Shown here piece by piece: positions 21,756-29,145 of a stretch of 29,145 bases of DNA. Each line of letters starts with the position of its first letter. The first letter of the stretch is position 1. The stretch is from JAWWAH01 sp033721415 (lineage in GTDB: Bacteria; Patescibacteriota; Minisyncoccia; Spechtbacterales; 2-12-FULL-38-22). The notes under the pieces were generated by a model. It saw nothing but the letters and a program-made list of their open reading frames with translations. It did not search any database and was not told the origin of the DNA. The DNA lies in contig JAWWAH010000006.1 of the NCBI GenBank assembly GCA_033721415.1, positions 1 to 29,145 of the forward strand, in the 5' to 3' direction. The position numbers and the translations under genes were made by a program.

Positions 21756-23528
21756 ATGACTACTATAGATAACACACAACTGAAGGCCTTTTTAGAGGAC
21801 ACTAATATTGTTGACCAAAAAGAGTTAGCTAAGGCTTATAAGACTACTCTTGAAACCGGGAAAGATCTCGGTGATATTTTATTGAAAAAAAAGCTCATTA
21901 ACGAGGAGCAATTGGTAGAGCTTGAGGCATATATCATGGGTATACCCTTTGTGGATCTATCTAAAGAAAAGATACCCAAACCTGTTTTAAAAATTATACC
22001 CGAGCCCATTGCTAGAAAGAATAATGTTGTTGCATTCAATAAGAATGGAGATAAGCTTGAGGTAGCAATGACGAATCCTAGGGATTTACAGACAATAGAT
22101 TTTATAAGAAAAAAATCTGATCTTGATGTTTTGCCGAGATTAACAACTAAAGAGAGTATTGAGCATGTGCTTAAACAGTACGAAGAAAGCCTTGAAAAAG
22201 AATTCGAAGGTTTAATAGATGGCGAGGAAGAGACTAGCGAAGAGGGGGTCACAGTTGAGCAAGTGGAAGAAGGAGATATCAATATTGCACCTGAAGACCT
22301 AGAAAAAGAAGCTCAAGAATTACCCATTATAAGGATAGTAGATTCTATCTTAAAACATGCTATAACTCAGGATGCAAGTGATATTCATATTGAACCTGAA
22401 GAAAACGATGTTTTAGTGCGTTATAGAATAGACGGTATATTACATGATGCAATGACACTTCCAAAGCAGGTTCAAAGTGGGATAGCAGCACGTATAAAAA
22501 TATTAAGTAACTTGCGGCTAGACGAACATCGCTTACCGCAAGATGGTCGTTTTACGATTAAGACAGAGGATTATAAAGTTTCATTTCGTGTTTCCCTATT
22601 ACCAGTTTTTGATGGGGAAAAAATTGTAATGCGTCTTTTGCACGAAGATTCAAAAGGGCTCACACTAGAACAACTAGGTTTTCGAAATGATGACCTTGAG
22701 CGCATTCAGGGTGCTATACATAAACCACTAGGGCTAATCTTGGTTACTGGCCCAACTGGCTCTGGTAAAACAACAGCTCTTTATACCGCAATGGATATAA
22801 TAAATAAGCCAGACAAGAATATATCCACAGTTGAAGATCCTATTGAATATAGAATGCCGCGCATTAATCAAACACAGGTAAATCCTGAAATAGGATTTAC
22901 ATTTGCTAGTGGTCTTCGTGCGCTTGTTAGGCAGGATCCAGATGTCATAATGGTTGGAGAGATACGAGATGAAGAAACAGCAAGTTTAGCTGTAAACGCG
23001 GCTTTAACGGGACATCTTGTTTTGTCTACCTTGCATACAAACAGTGCAGCAGGTGCCTTGCCACGACTTATGGACATGGGACAGGAGCCATTTCTTATCG
23101 CATCAACCGTAATTCTCATTGAAGCCCAGCGTCTTATTAGGACACTTTGCCCTGATACCAAGCAAAAATATAATTTGAGCAAAAAAGAAATAGATAGCCT
23201 TGGGAAGGAAATAGACCTTGAGCGAGTTCTTGGTTTGATGAAAAAATATAAAGTAGTTGGTAAGTCGGCTACTTGGGAAACCATCGATTTCTATAAGCCA
23301 GTACCATCTGATAACTGCCCAGATGGATATAAGGGTCGTGAGGGTATACACGAAACACTAGAAATATCAGAAACAATAAAATCCCTTATAACAAAAAATG
23401 CTACATCAGATGAAATAGAAAAACAGGCCAAAAAAGAAGGAATGATTACAATGCTCGAAAATGGAATAATGAAAGCAGCTGAAGGTCTAACAACCATAGA
23501 GGAAATATTAAGAGTAACTCGTGAATAA
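21756..23528 (+). CDS. pilB: Type IV pilus assembly ATPase PilB (GspE family)
   Basis: 590 residues, the hexameric cytoplasmic ATPase that drives pilus extension. The N-terminal MshEN-like domain (about 1-150, with GKDLGDILLKKKLINEEQL) is followed by an acidic linker and the GspE core: SDIHIEPEENDVLVRYRIDG, the Walker A GPTGSGKTT (332-340), the Asp box STVEDPIEYRMPRINQTQVN, the Walker B segment RQDPDVIMVGEIRD, and the His box LTGHLVLSTLHTNSA. The usual zinc-binding tetracysteine motif is reduced to single Cys residues in RTLCPDTK (465) and DNCPDGYKGREGIHE (521), so zinc binding by four Cys is not possible. It starts right after the receiver gene, and its stop overlaps the pilC start (TAATG). 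Confidence 0.97.
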   Translation: MTTIDNTQLKAFLEDTNIVDQKELAKAYKTTLETGKDLGDILLKKKLINEEQLVELEAYIMGIPFVDLSKEKIPKPVLKIIPEPIARKNNVVAFNKNGDKLEVAMTNPRDLQTIDFIRKKSDLDVLPRLTTKESIEHVLKQYEESLEKEFEGLIDGEEETSEEGVTVEQVEEGDINIAPEDLEKEAQELPIIRIVDSILKHAITQDASDIHIEPEENDVLVRYRIDGILHDAMTLPKQVQSGIAARIKILSNLRLDEHRLPQDGRFTIKTEDYKVSFRVSLLPVFDGEKIVMRLLHEDSKGLTLEQLGFRNDDLERIQGAIHKPLGLILVTGPTGSGKTTALYTAMDIINKPDKNISTVEDPIEYRMPRINQTQVNPEIGFTFASGLRALVRQDPDVIMVGEIRDEETASLAVNAALTGHLVLSTLHTNSAAGALPRLMDMGQEPFLIASTVILIEAQRLIRTLCPDTKQKYNLSKKEIDSLGKEIDLERVLGLMKKYKVVGKSATWETIDFYKPVPSDNCPDGYKGREGIHETLEISETIKSLITKNATSDEIEKQAKKEGMITMLENGIMKAAEGLTTIEEILRVTRE

Positions 23529-24769
23529 TGCTATTTAAATACAAAGCTAAGAATGCAGAGGGAAAAACTAAAGAAGGGGAGATGGAGGCAGAAGATCAAA
23601 TTGCATTGGCCCGATCCTTAAGAGAGGATGGTTTTTACATTGTGGATGTAGAATCTGAAGAAGGCGGAGGAGCAGATTCTAAGGCAAAAAAGCTCGCGGA
23701 TCTAGATTTAAACTTGTTTATAGAAAAGATAAAAGGCATCGCACTAGAGGAAAGGATGATGTTTTCTCGTAACCTTGCTGTTATGGTTTCTAGTGGTATA
23801 AATCTTACACGTGCTCTTGAGGTTTTACAAAAACAGACCCAGAGTCCTACATTTAAAAAAATAATTGGGAAGATAATAAGCGATGTTCAAAAAGGTACAA
23901 ATTTTAGTGATTCTATAGCAAAGCATCCAAAGGCATTTAGCAATTTGTATGTAAGCATGATTAAAGCGGGGGAGGCAACAGGAATGATGGATGACACCCT
24001 AAATACTCTTGCAGATCAATTAGAAAAAGAGCATGATCTTAGATCTAAGGTTAAGGGTGCTATGATGTATCCTATAGTTATTATAGTTGCAATGATTGGA
24101 ATCGGTATCTTAATGATGATAATGGTTGTACCTCAGTTAAAGGAAATATTTTCAGGACTTGGAGCTGAGCTCCCAGCAACTACGAGGGGGGTGATAGCTT
24201 TAAGCGATATACTGAGCGTTTACTGGTGGACTATTTTTATTATTGTTCCCGTTTTAATATATGTTGTAAAAAAAGTACTAGATACATCATGGGGTAACCG
24301 AGGTTTTGCATGGATAGTTTTACATGCCCCAATATTTAGAACCCTTTCCAAAAAGATCAATAATGCAACTTTTGCACGGACATTAAGCTCTCTTATAGCA
24401 GGAGGCGTGCCTATATTAGAAGCGTTGAAAATAACATCAAACACTGTAACAAACGTATATTATAAGGAGTCTATAAGGAAGGCGTCAGAAAAAGTTCAAA
24501 AAGGGAAAAATTTAAATGAGGTTTTAGCAGGGTATCCCAAGCTTTATACACCATTAATGATTGAGATGATTCAGGTTGGAGAGGAGGCCGGAAAACTATC
24601 TGAGCTACTGGTTCGTGTAGCAGAATTTTATGAGGCAGAAGTTTCAGATGCTACAAGCAGTATGTCTTCTATAATAGAACCAATTTTAATGATAGTAATT
24701 GGAGCTGTGGTTGGATTTTTCGCAATTAGTATTATGCAACCCATATACGGAATGCTTGGCAGTATATAA
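23528..24769 (+). CDS. pilC: Type IV pilus inner-membrane platform protein PilC (GspF family)
   Basis: 413 residues, the normal size. The short N-terminal KYKAKNAEGKTKEGEMEA segment is followed by two GspF domains: EERMMFSRNLAVMVSSGINL with YVSMIKAGEATGMMDDTL, then ATFARTLSSLIAGGVPILEA with LMIEMIQVGEEAGKLSELL. Hydrophobic helices lie about residues 178-200, 225-247 and at the C-terminus (IIEPILMIVIGAVVGFFAIS). The platform sits in the membrane, is turned by PilB, and lifts pilins into the fibre. Translation is coupled to pilB by the TAATG overlap; the first prepilin starts 2 bases after the stop. Confidence 0.97.
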   Translation: MLFKYKAKNAEGKTKEGEMEAEDQIALARSLREDGFYIVDVESEEGGGADSKAKKLADLDLNLFIEKIKGIALEERMMFSRNLAVMVSSGINLTRALEVLQKQTQSPTFKKIIGKIISDVQKGTNFSDSIAKHPKAFSNLYVSMIKAGEATGMMDDTLNTLADQLEKEHDLRSKVKGAMMYPIVIIVAMIGIGILMMIMVVPQLKEIFSGLGAELPATTRGVIALSDILSVYWWTIFIIVPVLIYVVKKVLDTSWGNRGFAWIVLHAPIFRTLSKKINNATFARTLSSLIAGGVPILEALKITSNTVTNVYYKESIRKASEKVQKGKNLNEVLAGYPKLYTPLMIEMIQVGEEAGKLSELLVRVAEFYEAEVSDATSSMSSIIEPILMIVIGAVVGFFAISIMQPIYGMLGSI

Positions 24770-24771
24770 AT

Positions 24772-26163
24772 ATGCAAAAATTTAAAGAAAAAGGTTTTAC
24801 CGTTGCAGAGCTCCTGATAGTAATAGGCATTATAACTGTGTTAATAGGCGTATCTACAAGCCTATATTTTTCAATTAGAAAAAGTAAAAACATAGATGTT
24901 GAAGCTGAAAAGATAACAAGTGCTTTGCGTCTTCAGCAAAATAAGACTTTATCTGGTGGGGATTTTGATTCTCACGGCGTATATTTTGATTCCTCTACAA
25001 ACACGTACACCTTATTTGTAGGAACCACGTATAATGCCTCTGATCCAAGTAATCAAACGGAGCCTATAGAAGGCAGGGTATTTTTGAACAATATCCAACT
25101 TACTGGAGGTGGTAATTCTATTGTTTTCGATAGGTTGTCTGGCCGAACCGCCAATAGTGGCTATATTGAAATAGCATATGAGGCAGACCCATCGGATGTG
25201 CGTCATATATGTATAAAAAAAAGTGGTAGTGTGCACACCTTGGATATAAGTGAAACTTCATCATGTCTTGTCGCAGATCTAGAATACACAGGCGGAACAA
25301 CAGATTCCGATTTAGCTACCTTCCCAAGTGATTCTGCTTGGGGTGATCCCGCTCAATCTTTTACTACTGGTATCGATGCTATGTCTGTTTCTGGGGTAGA
25401 TTTATATTTGCGGTATGACGACGATGATCTAGAAGGTGATTATAGTGATATATTTTTAGAGATACGAGAGGGTAGTACTACGGGTAATGTTATAGGGAAG
25501 AGCTTAATACTTGATGGCGGATCTTTACCAAGTTCCTTATCTTGGGAGCAATTTATATTTCCTACCCCCGTTCAGCTTAGTGCCTCAACCCAATATTTTT
25601 TACGACTGCGATCGTTGCCTGATTCCACTATACCTTCTTCTGGAGGAGAGGGGACTATTATATGGGGATATATGCAATCTACTCCATCGGGGTATGCAGG
25701 TGGAAGCTCGTGGCGCTACGTGGGTGCTAATAATAATCCCTCAGACACCGGGCAACAACTAAGCGATTCTGACTACAGCTTTAAGATTTATACAGAAGAT
25801 AGCCCAAATTTTACTGATTCTAGGCACCTTGAATTTGATCTTGAATTTGATTTAAAGGATTACACAAATATTATACTTGATTTTAACTCAGGAGCACATA
25901 TTGAAACTATAGTAATAGCAGACAATACAATGGGCGATATTTTTACTTGGGAGAGTGATATAGATGTTTCTGGAAATACTGAACATATTAAACTACACAG
26001 CATTTATATGGATGAAAATGATACAGTTCTCTCTGTTCATCGCGGGCTTGAAACAAACGATATCCCATTAGATATAAACATAGACACAGTGGATCTTGTT
26101 GATTATTCTGGTGCAGGAGTGCCCACAAAAGGAGTAAACATAGGATCTATGATATACCGTTAA
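24772..26163 (+). CDS. GspH-like prepilin with a large fused beta-sandwich domain
   Basis: 463 residues, very long for a pilin-like protein (usual about 130-200). The type III leader MQKFKEKG ends at the Gly before FTVAELLIVIGIITVLIGVS, with Glu at position 5 of the mature helix, so it should be processed by PilD and inserted in a pilus. The first globular part (to about residue 165) looks like a GspH pseudopilin head. Residues about 175-345 form an added domain, from AQSFTTGIDAMSVSGVDLYL through SWEQFIFPTPVQLSASTQYF to SDYSFKIYTED, resembling the jelly-roll domains of secreted choice-of-anchor proteins. A further beta-rich region ends the protein. It may be a tip adhesin. No prepilin peptidase gene is in the window. 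Confidence 0.85.
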   Translation: MQKFKEKGFTVAELLIVIGIITVLIGVSTSLYFSIRKSKNIDVEAEKITSALRLQQNKTLSGGDFDSHGVYFDSSTNTYTLFVGTTYNASDPSNQTEPIEGRVFLNNIQLTGGGNSIVFDRLSGRTANSGYIEIAYEADPSDVRHICIKKSGSVHTLDISETSSCLVADLEYTGGTTDSDLATFPSDSAWGDPAQSFTTGIDAMSVSGVDLYLRYDDDDLEGDYSDIFLEIREGSTTGNVIGKSLILDGGSLPSSLSWEQFIFPTPVQLSASTQYFLRLRSLPDSTIPSSGGEGTIIWGYMQSTPSGYAGGSSWRYVGANNNPSDTGQQLSDSDYSFKIYTEDSPNFTDSRHLEFDLEFDLKDYTNIILDFNSGAHIETIVIADNTMGDIFTWESDIDVSGNTEHIKLHSIYMDENDTVLSVHRGLETNDIPLDINIDTVDLVDYSGAGVPTKGVNIGSMIYR

Positions 26164-26702
26164 TGTTTTTAAAAGAAATGTTCAATCTTGCTAAAAAAAA
26201 TAAAAAATATATCATGAAAAATCTCTTATCAGAGAATGGTATGGGTATTATCGAAATTATAGTTGTTGTTGCTATAATTCTCTCGGCCTTTGTTGCTATT
26301 TTACAACTTACTTTTTTGGAAAGAAGAGCTCAAATTATAGCAAGAGAAGATATAGAAGCTTATATGCTTGCACGAGAATCACTAGAAGCAACCCGCAGCA
26401 TTCGAGACGATAGTTGGGCTAATTTATCCTCCCTTACATACGACATCCCTTATTATGTTGTTATCAATACTAATGTGTGGGAAATTACTGCGACAGACCC
26501 CGGGCCCGTTAATGGTTATGATAGGTGGGTTGAGGTTAGTCAAGTTTTTCGTGATGCAAATGATGACATAACAACAAGCGGAGGGGTGTCTGATCCAGAT
26601 ACACTAGAAGTTACATCTTATGTTGAATGGACAACAGCAGGGGGTAATACTCGCCAAGTTGACATGAAAACATATCTTACAAATTGGCAAGAATATAGGT
26701 AG
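26163..26702 (+). CDS. PilV-like minor prepilin
   Basis: 179 residues. The prepilin signal SENG is followed by MGIIEIIVVVAIILSAFVAI, with Glu at position 5 of the mature protein. The N-terminus is long (27 residues) if translation starts at ATG 26163, which overlaps the previous stop (TAATG); ATG 26214 would give a more typical 9-residue leader, MKNLLSENG. The head contains ARESLEATRSIRDDSWANLS, the pattern seen after the first helix in PilV/GspI-like minor pilins, then beta strands. Probably part of the priming or tip complex of the pilus. Confidence 0.85.
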   Translation: MFLKEMFNLAKKNKKYIMKNLLSENGMGIIEIIVVVAIILSAFVAILQLTFLERRAQIIAREDIEAYMLARESLEATRSIRDDSWANLSSLTYDIPYYVVINTNVWEITATDPGPVNGYDRWVEVSQVFRDANDDITTSGGVSDPDTLEVTSYVEWTTAGGNTRQVDMKTYLTNWQEYR

Positions 26703-26719
26703 CATCCATAAACCACAAA

Positions 26720-27301
26720 ATGACAAAGTTTAAAAGTAAAATTGAAAATCGTAAATTAAAGGCTGATTTAAAACAATATAATGAAGCAGGATTTACATTG
26801 ATGGAATTTGTAGTTTATACGGCGCTACTAGGCTTAATTTTGGTGTTTTTATTTAATTTTCTACTGGGGATAATAGGGCATCAGGGGAAAGGTAAAATAA
26901 GGGAAGCTGTTATCAGCAATACAACACATGTAGCAAATACAATAGATTATGAAATAAGAAGGGCGCATCAAATTTATGATAGTACATCTCAATTTGATGT
27001 TGCATCTGGGCAATTAAGTCTAGACACAAGAAACAGTGTTCCAAATGGAGAGTCGTCAACATATGTAGATATATATTTAAATAGCGAAAATCAAGTCTGC
27101 ATAAGGAGAGAAAGTGATGGTGTTGTTTGTTTAACTACGGATAATGTGAATGTAACTCAACTCCAATTTAAAAAAATTACTTTATCGGATAGTTCAGAAA
27201 GTGGGATACAAACCAATTTAACTGTCGAATATAATACGAACGATCCAGATCAGAAGCTGCCAATGAACATACAGACATTTACACGTTTAAGAAATGAATA
27301 A
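26720..27301 (+). CDS. PilW/GspJ-like minor prepilin
   Basis: 193 residues. The leader ends EAG before FTLMEFVVYTALLGLILVFL, with Glu at mature position 5. The following FNFLLGIIG and helix KIREAVISNTTHVANTIDYEIRRA fit the PilW/GspJ group, in which the second half of the long helix carries an I-x-x-E-I-R-R-A pattern. The head has a Cys pair (VCIRRESDGVVC) that may form a disulphide. It lies 17 bases after the PilV-like gene. Confidence 0.85.
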   Translation: MTKFKSKIENRKLKADLKQYNEAGFTLMEFVVYTALLGLILVFLFNFLLGIIGHQGKGKIREAVISNTTHVANTIDYEIRRAHQIYDSTSQFDVASGQLSLDTRNSVPNGESSTYVDIYLNSENQVCIRRESDGVVCLTTDNVNVTQLQFKKITLSDSSESGIQTNLTVEYNTNDPDQKLPMNIQTFTRLRNE

Positions 27302-27358
27302 GATTGTTTACTAAAAAATATTTTAATATCGAATAATAAGGATACTAAAAAATCATTT

Positions 27359-28792
27359 ATGCTGAATTTTCTAAAAAATAATTTAAACAGGATGTCATTT
27401 GCTTCTTCTTCAGAAAAAGGTGTTGTGGCTCTTTCTACGGTTATTATCATTATATTTGTAGCAAGCGTTATTGTCCTTTCTCTTGTTTTTGTATTTCTCA
27501 ATCGTTTAGAATCCGCACGTAACGTTGGGCTAAGCGAACAAGCATATTTTGCTGGCGAATCTGGCGCTGAAGATGCTCTCCTTAGAATACTTGATCCGGA
27601 TAAAGAGCTACCAGTTACCATGCCGTATACGCTATCTGTAGGCGACGCTACTACTTCTGTGAATGTGGGTGAGTTGCCTGGCGGAAGTAGAGATATAGTT
27701 TCTGACGGAGATGCAAATAATAGAACAAGAAGAATAAGAGTACTCCTTGCCCTTGATGCAGATGAGGCATCTTTCTTCCACGGTGCTCAAGTGGGGGATG
27801 GTGGTTTAATAATGGCAAATGGTTCAACTGTAGATGGTAGTGTTTTCTCTAACGGAGATATAGTAGGTATCGGGGGAGTTCCCGATATTACAGGTGATGC
27901 TTTTGTTGCAGGCAGCTCGATTATTGACGGTATTAATGTTGGAGCAAATGCTAAAGGTAGAGATATATTAGATAGTACCGTTGGAGCAGATGCTATTTTT
28001 TCTGGGACAATAGATGATACGGATATAACTGGAAATGCGACAGCAGATATTTTAAGCAATTGTACAGTTGGAGGTGATGCTATCTATACAACATCAATTA
28101 CATCTTGCACTGTTACAGGAACAACAACACAAGAATCTCCTGCACCAGAAGATCTTGATACAGTTGAGATGCCTATATCAGATGAAAAAATAGACGAATG
28201 GAAGCAGGCAGCTGAAGATGGAGGTATTATAAGTAGTTGCGACGGTGCTGGGGAATACAAGCCATCTGATGGTGATCGTTTAGGGCCTGTTAAGATAGAA
28301 TGCGACCTTGTAATAGATCTTACAAAAGAAGTTATAGTAGAAGGCTATATATGGGTGCGGGGTGATATATATCTACAAAATAGTGCCGTAATGAAAATGG
28401 ATTCATCTTTTGGGCCTTTTAGCTCAGCTGTTATAGCTGACCATCCGGGCAATCCAGGAGGTAGAGGAGTTATAGATATAAATAACTCTGCTCAACTACA
28501 AGGTTCGGGCGTAGAAGGTAGTTATTTAATGGGTGTTTCTATGAATAGGAGCGCAGAGCAGGGTGGAGGTACTGTTGCAATAAGTGGAGGAAATTCCTCG
28601 ACCACATCTATTTATTATGCACCTCATGGAAAAATAGTGATAAATAACAACGTCGATTTAGTTGAAGTAACAGCTTATACCTTAGAATTAGCTAACTCTG
28701 TTGTGGTACAATACGAACAAGGACTTGCTAATATGCAATTTACCGCTGGTCCACAGGCAGGATACTCAATCGCTGCTTGGGAAGAAGAATAA
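27359..28792 (+). CDS. PilX/GspK-like prepilin-type protein with long beta-rich region
   Basis: 477 residues. The N-terminus EKG-VVALSTVIIIIFVASVIV is a prepilin-type helix, but mature position 5 is Ser rather than Glu; GspK/PilX-type tip proteins are the ones that lack Glu5. SEQAYFAGESGAEDALLR is the PilX-family signature after the helix. The remainder is repetitive and beta-rich, rich in Gly, Asp and short hydrophobics (GSTVDGSVFSNGDIVG; VEGYIWVRGDIYLQNSAVMK), like a beta-helix of the polymer-forming or bactofilin kind. Six Cys residues are spread through the middle. It probably caps the pilus. Its stop codon touches the pilM start. Start ATG 27359 gives a 22-residue leader. Confidence 0.8.
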   Translation: MLNFLKNNLNRMSFASSSEKGVVALSTVIIIIFVASVIVLSLVFVFLNRLESARNVGLSEQAYFAGESGAEDALLRILDPDKELPVTMPYTLSVGDATTSVNVGELPGGSRDIVSDGDANNRTRRIRVLLALDADEASFFHGAQVGDGGLIMANGSTVDGSVFSNGDIVGIGGVPDITGDAFVAGSSIIDGINVGANAKGRDILDSTVGADAIFSGTIDDTDITGNATADILSNCTVGGDAIYTTSITSCTVTGTTTQESPAPEDLDTVEMPISDEKIDEWKQAAEDGGIISSCDGAGEYKPSDGDRLGPVKIECDLVIDLTKEVIVEGYIWVRGDIYLQNSAVMKMDSSFGPFSSAVIADHPGNPGGRGVIDINNSAQLQGSGVEGSYLMGVSMNRSAEQGGGTVAISGGNSSTTSIYYAPHGKIVINNNVDLVEVTAYTLELANSVVVQYEQGLANMQFTAGPQAGYSIAAWEEE

Positions 28793-29145
28793 ATGTTTTC
28801 AGGTATCAAAAATTTTTTCGAGGTTTTACCTCCCGCAGTAGGGCTGGATATATCAGACAGCTCTATTAAGTATGCGCAATTAGAAAGGAAGGGTAGATAT
28901 TTTAACCTTCTGGCTCATGGTGAGCGCGATATACCAAAGGGAATAGTAGAATCTGGTAGAATCCAGAATCCAAAAATGCTTTCCGAAATATTAGAGGAAA
29001 CTCTTGTGAAAAATAAGCCCTCTGGGTTGTCTTCGTACGTTGTAGCATCTATACCTGATGAAGAGATATTTCTAAAAGTTATAACCCTTCCTAATGTTCC
29101 TAAAAAAGAAATAAAAAACATGATTTTAGTTGAAGCAGAAAGAAA
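28793..29145 (+). CDS. pilM: PilM-like type IV pilus actin-fold protein (3' end outside window)
   Basis: The frame is open to the right edge, giving 117 complete residues. After a short N-terminal segment (MFSGIKNFFEVLPPA), VGLDISDSSIKYAQLERKG is the first phosphate-loop motif of PilM, the FtsA-like ATP-binding protein. This is followed by GIVESGRIQNPKMLSEIL and YVVASIPDEEIFLKVITLP, with PKKEIKNMILVEAE, all as in PilM. PilM binds the cytoplasmic tail of PilN and links the membrane alignment complex to PilB and PilC. ATG follows the previous stop without a gap, so translation is coupled; pilN and pilO would be expected next, outside the window. Confidence 0.92.
   Translation, partial: MFSGIKNFFEVLPPAVGLDISDSSIKYAQLERKGRYFNLLAHGERDIPKGIVESGRIQNPKMLSEILEETLVKNKPSGLSSYVVASIPDEEIFLKVITLPNVPKKEIKNMILVEAER

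Overview
The window reads as a contig fragment from a Candidate Phyla Radiation (Patescibacteria, Parcubacteria-like) bacterium. The evidence is AT-rich DNA, tightly packed genes with ATGA/TAATG stop-start overlaps, few Shine-Dalgarno sequences, strong palindromic terminators, a giant fibre-like surface protein anchored by one membrane helix, and a type IV pilus operon whose accessory proteins are typical of that group. UGA is used as a stop (end of the beta-like gene, overlapping the next start), so the UGA=Gly code of Gracilibacteria/Absconditabacteria is not in use. Lineage is inferred from style only; no marker phylogeny was possible.

Layout. 1-1,720: the 3' end of RNase Y (rny), a YmdB/TIGR00282-type metallophosphoesterase, and an HU-family DNA-binding protein, each followed by or close to strong terminators. 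1,720-2,945: a minus-strand block with a 73-residue orphan, a palindromic intergenic element, tRNA-Gly(TCC), tRNA-Pro(TGG) and a small MerR/excisionase-like helix-turn-helix protein. 2,944-3,300: a 357-bp divergent intergenic region with DnaA-box-like 9-mers, an AT-rich stretch and a near-perfect 19-bp inverted repeat.

3,301-9,278: a seven-gene, translationally coupled F1-type ATPase operon in the order c-like, b-like, delta, alpha, gamma, beta, epsilon. The alpha and beta nucleotide sites look intact. However, no a subunit is encoded here, the c-like hairpin has Thr where the ion-binding Asp/Glu should be, and it carries a secreted N-terminal domain of about 170 residues. The b stalk is nearly twice the usual length, epsilon has lost its helical domain, and beta is shortened at its C-terminus. 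This looks like an F1-like ATPase re-purposed away from ion-driven ATP synthesis, and it is the most interesting system in the window.

9,640-17,241: a 2,533-residue protein with an N-terminal cytoplasmic helix-turn-helix domain, one membrane helix and a tail-fibre-like extracellular region. Its C-terminal domain aligns by eye with the secreted domain of the c-like ATPase protein, linking the two neighbouring loci. 17,343-19,850: an O-antigen-ligase-like membrane protein with C-terminal TPRs. 19,957-29,145: a sensor-poor histidine kinase, two receiver-only response regulators (tandem paralogues), then pilB, pilC, four prepilin-like proteins (GspH-, PilV-, PilW/GspJ- and PilX/GspK-like) and the start of pilM. 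The right two thirds of the window is therefore devoted to the cell surface: fibre, probable glycan transfer, and pili with their signalling genes.
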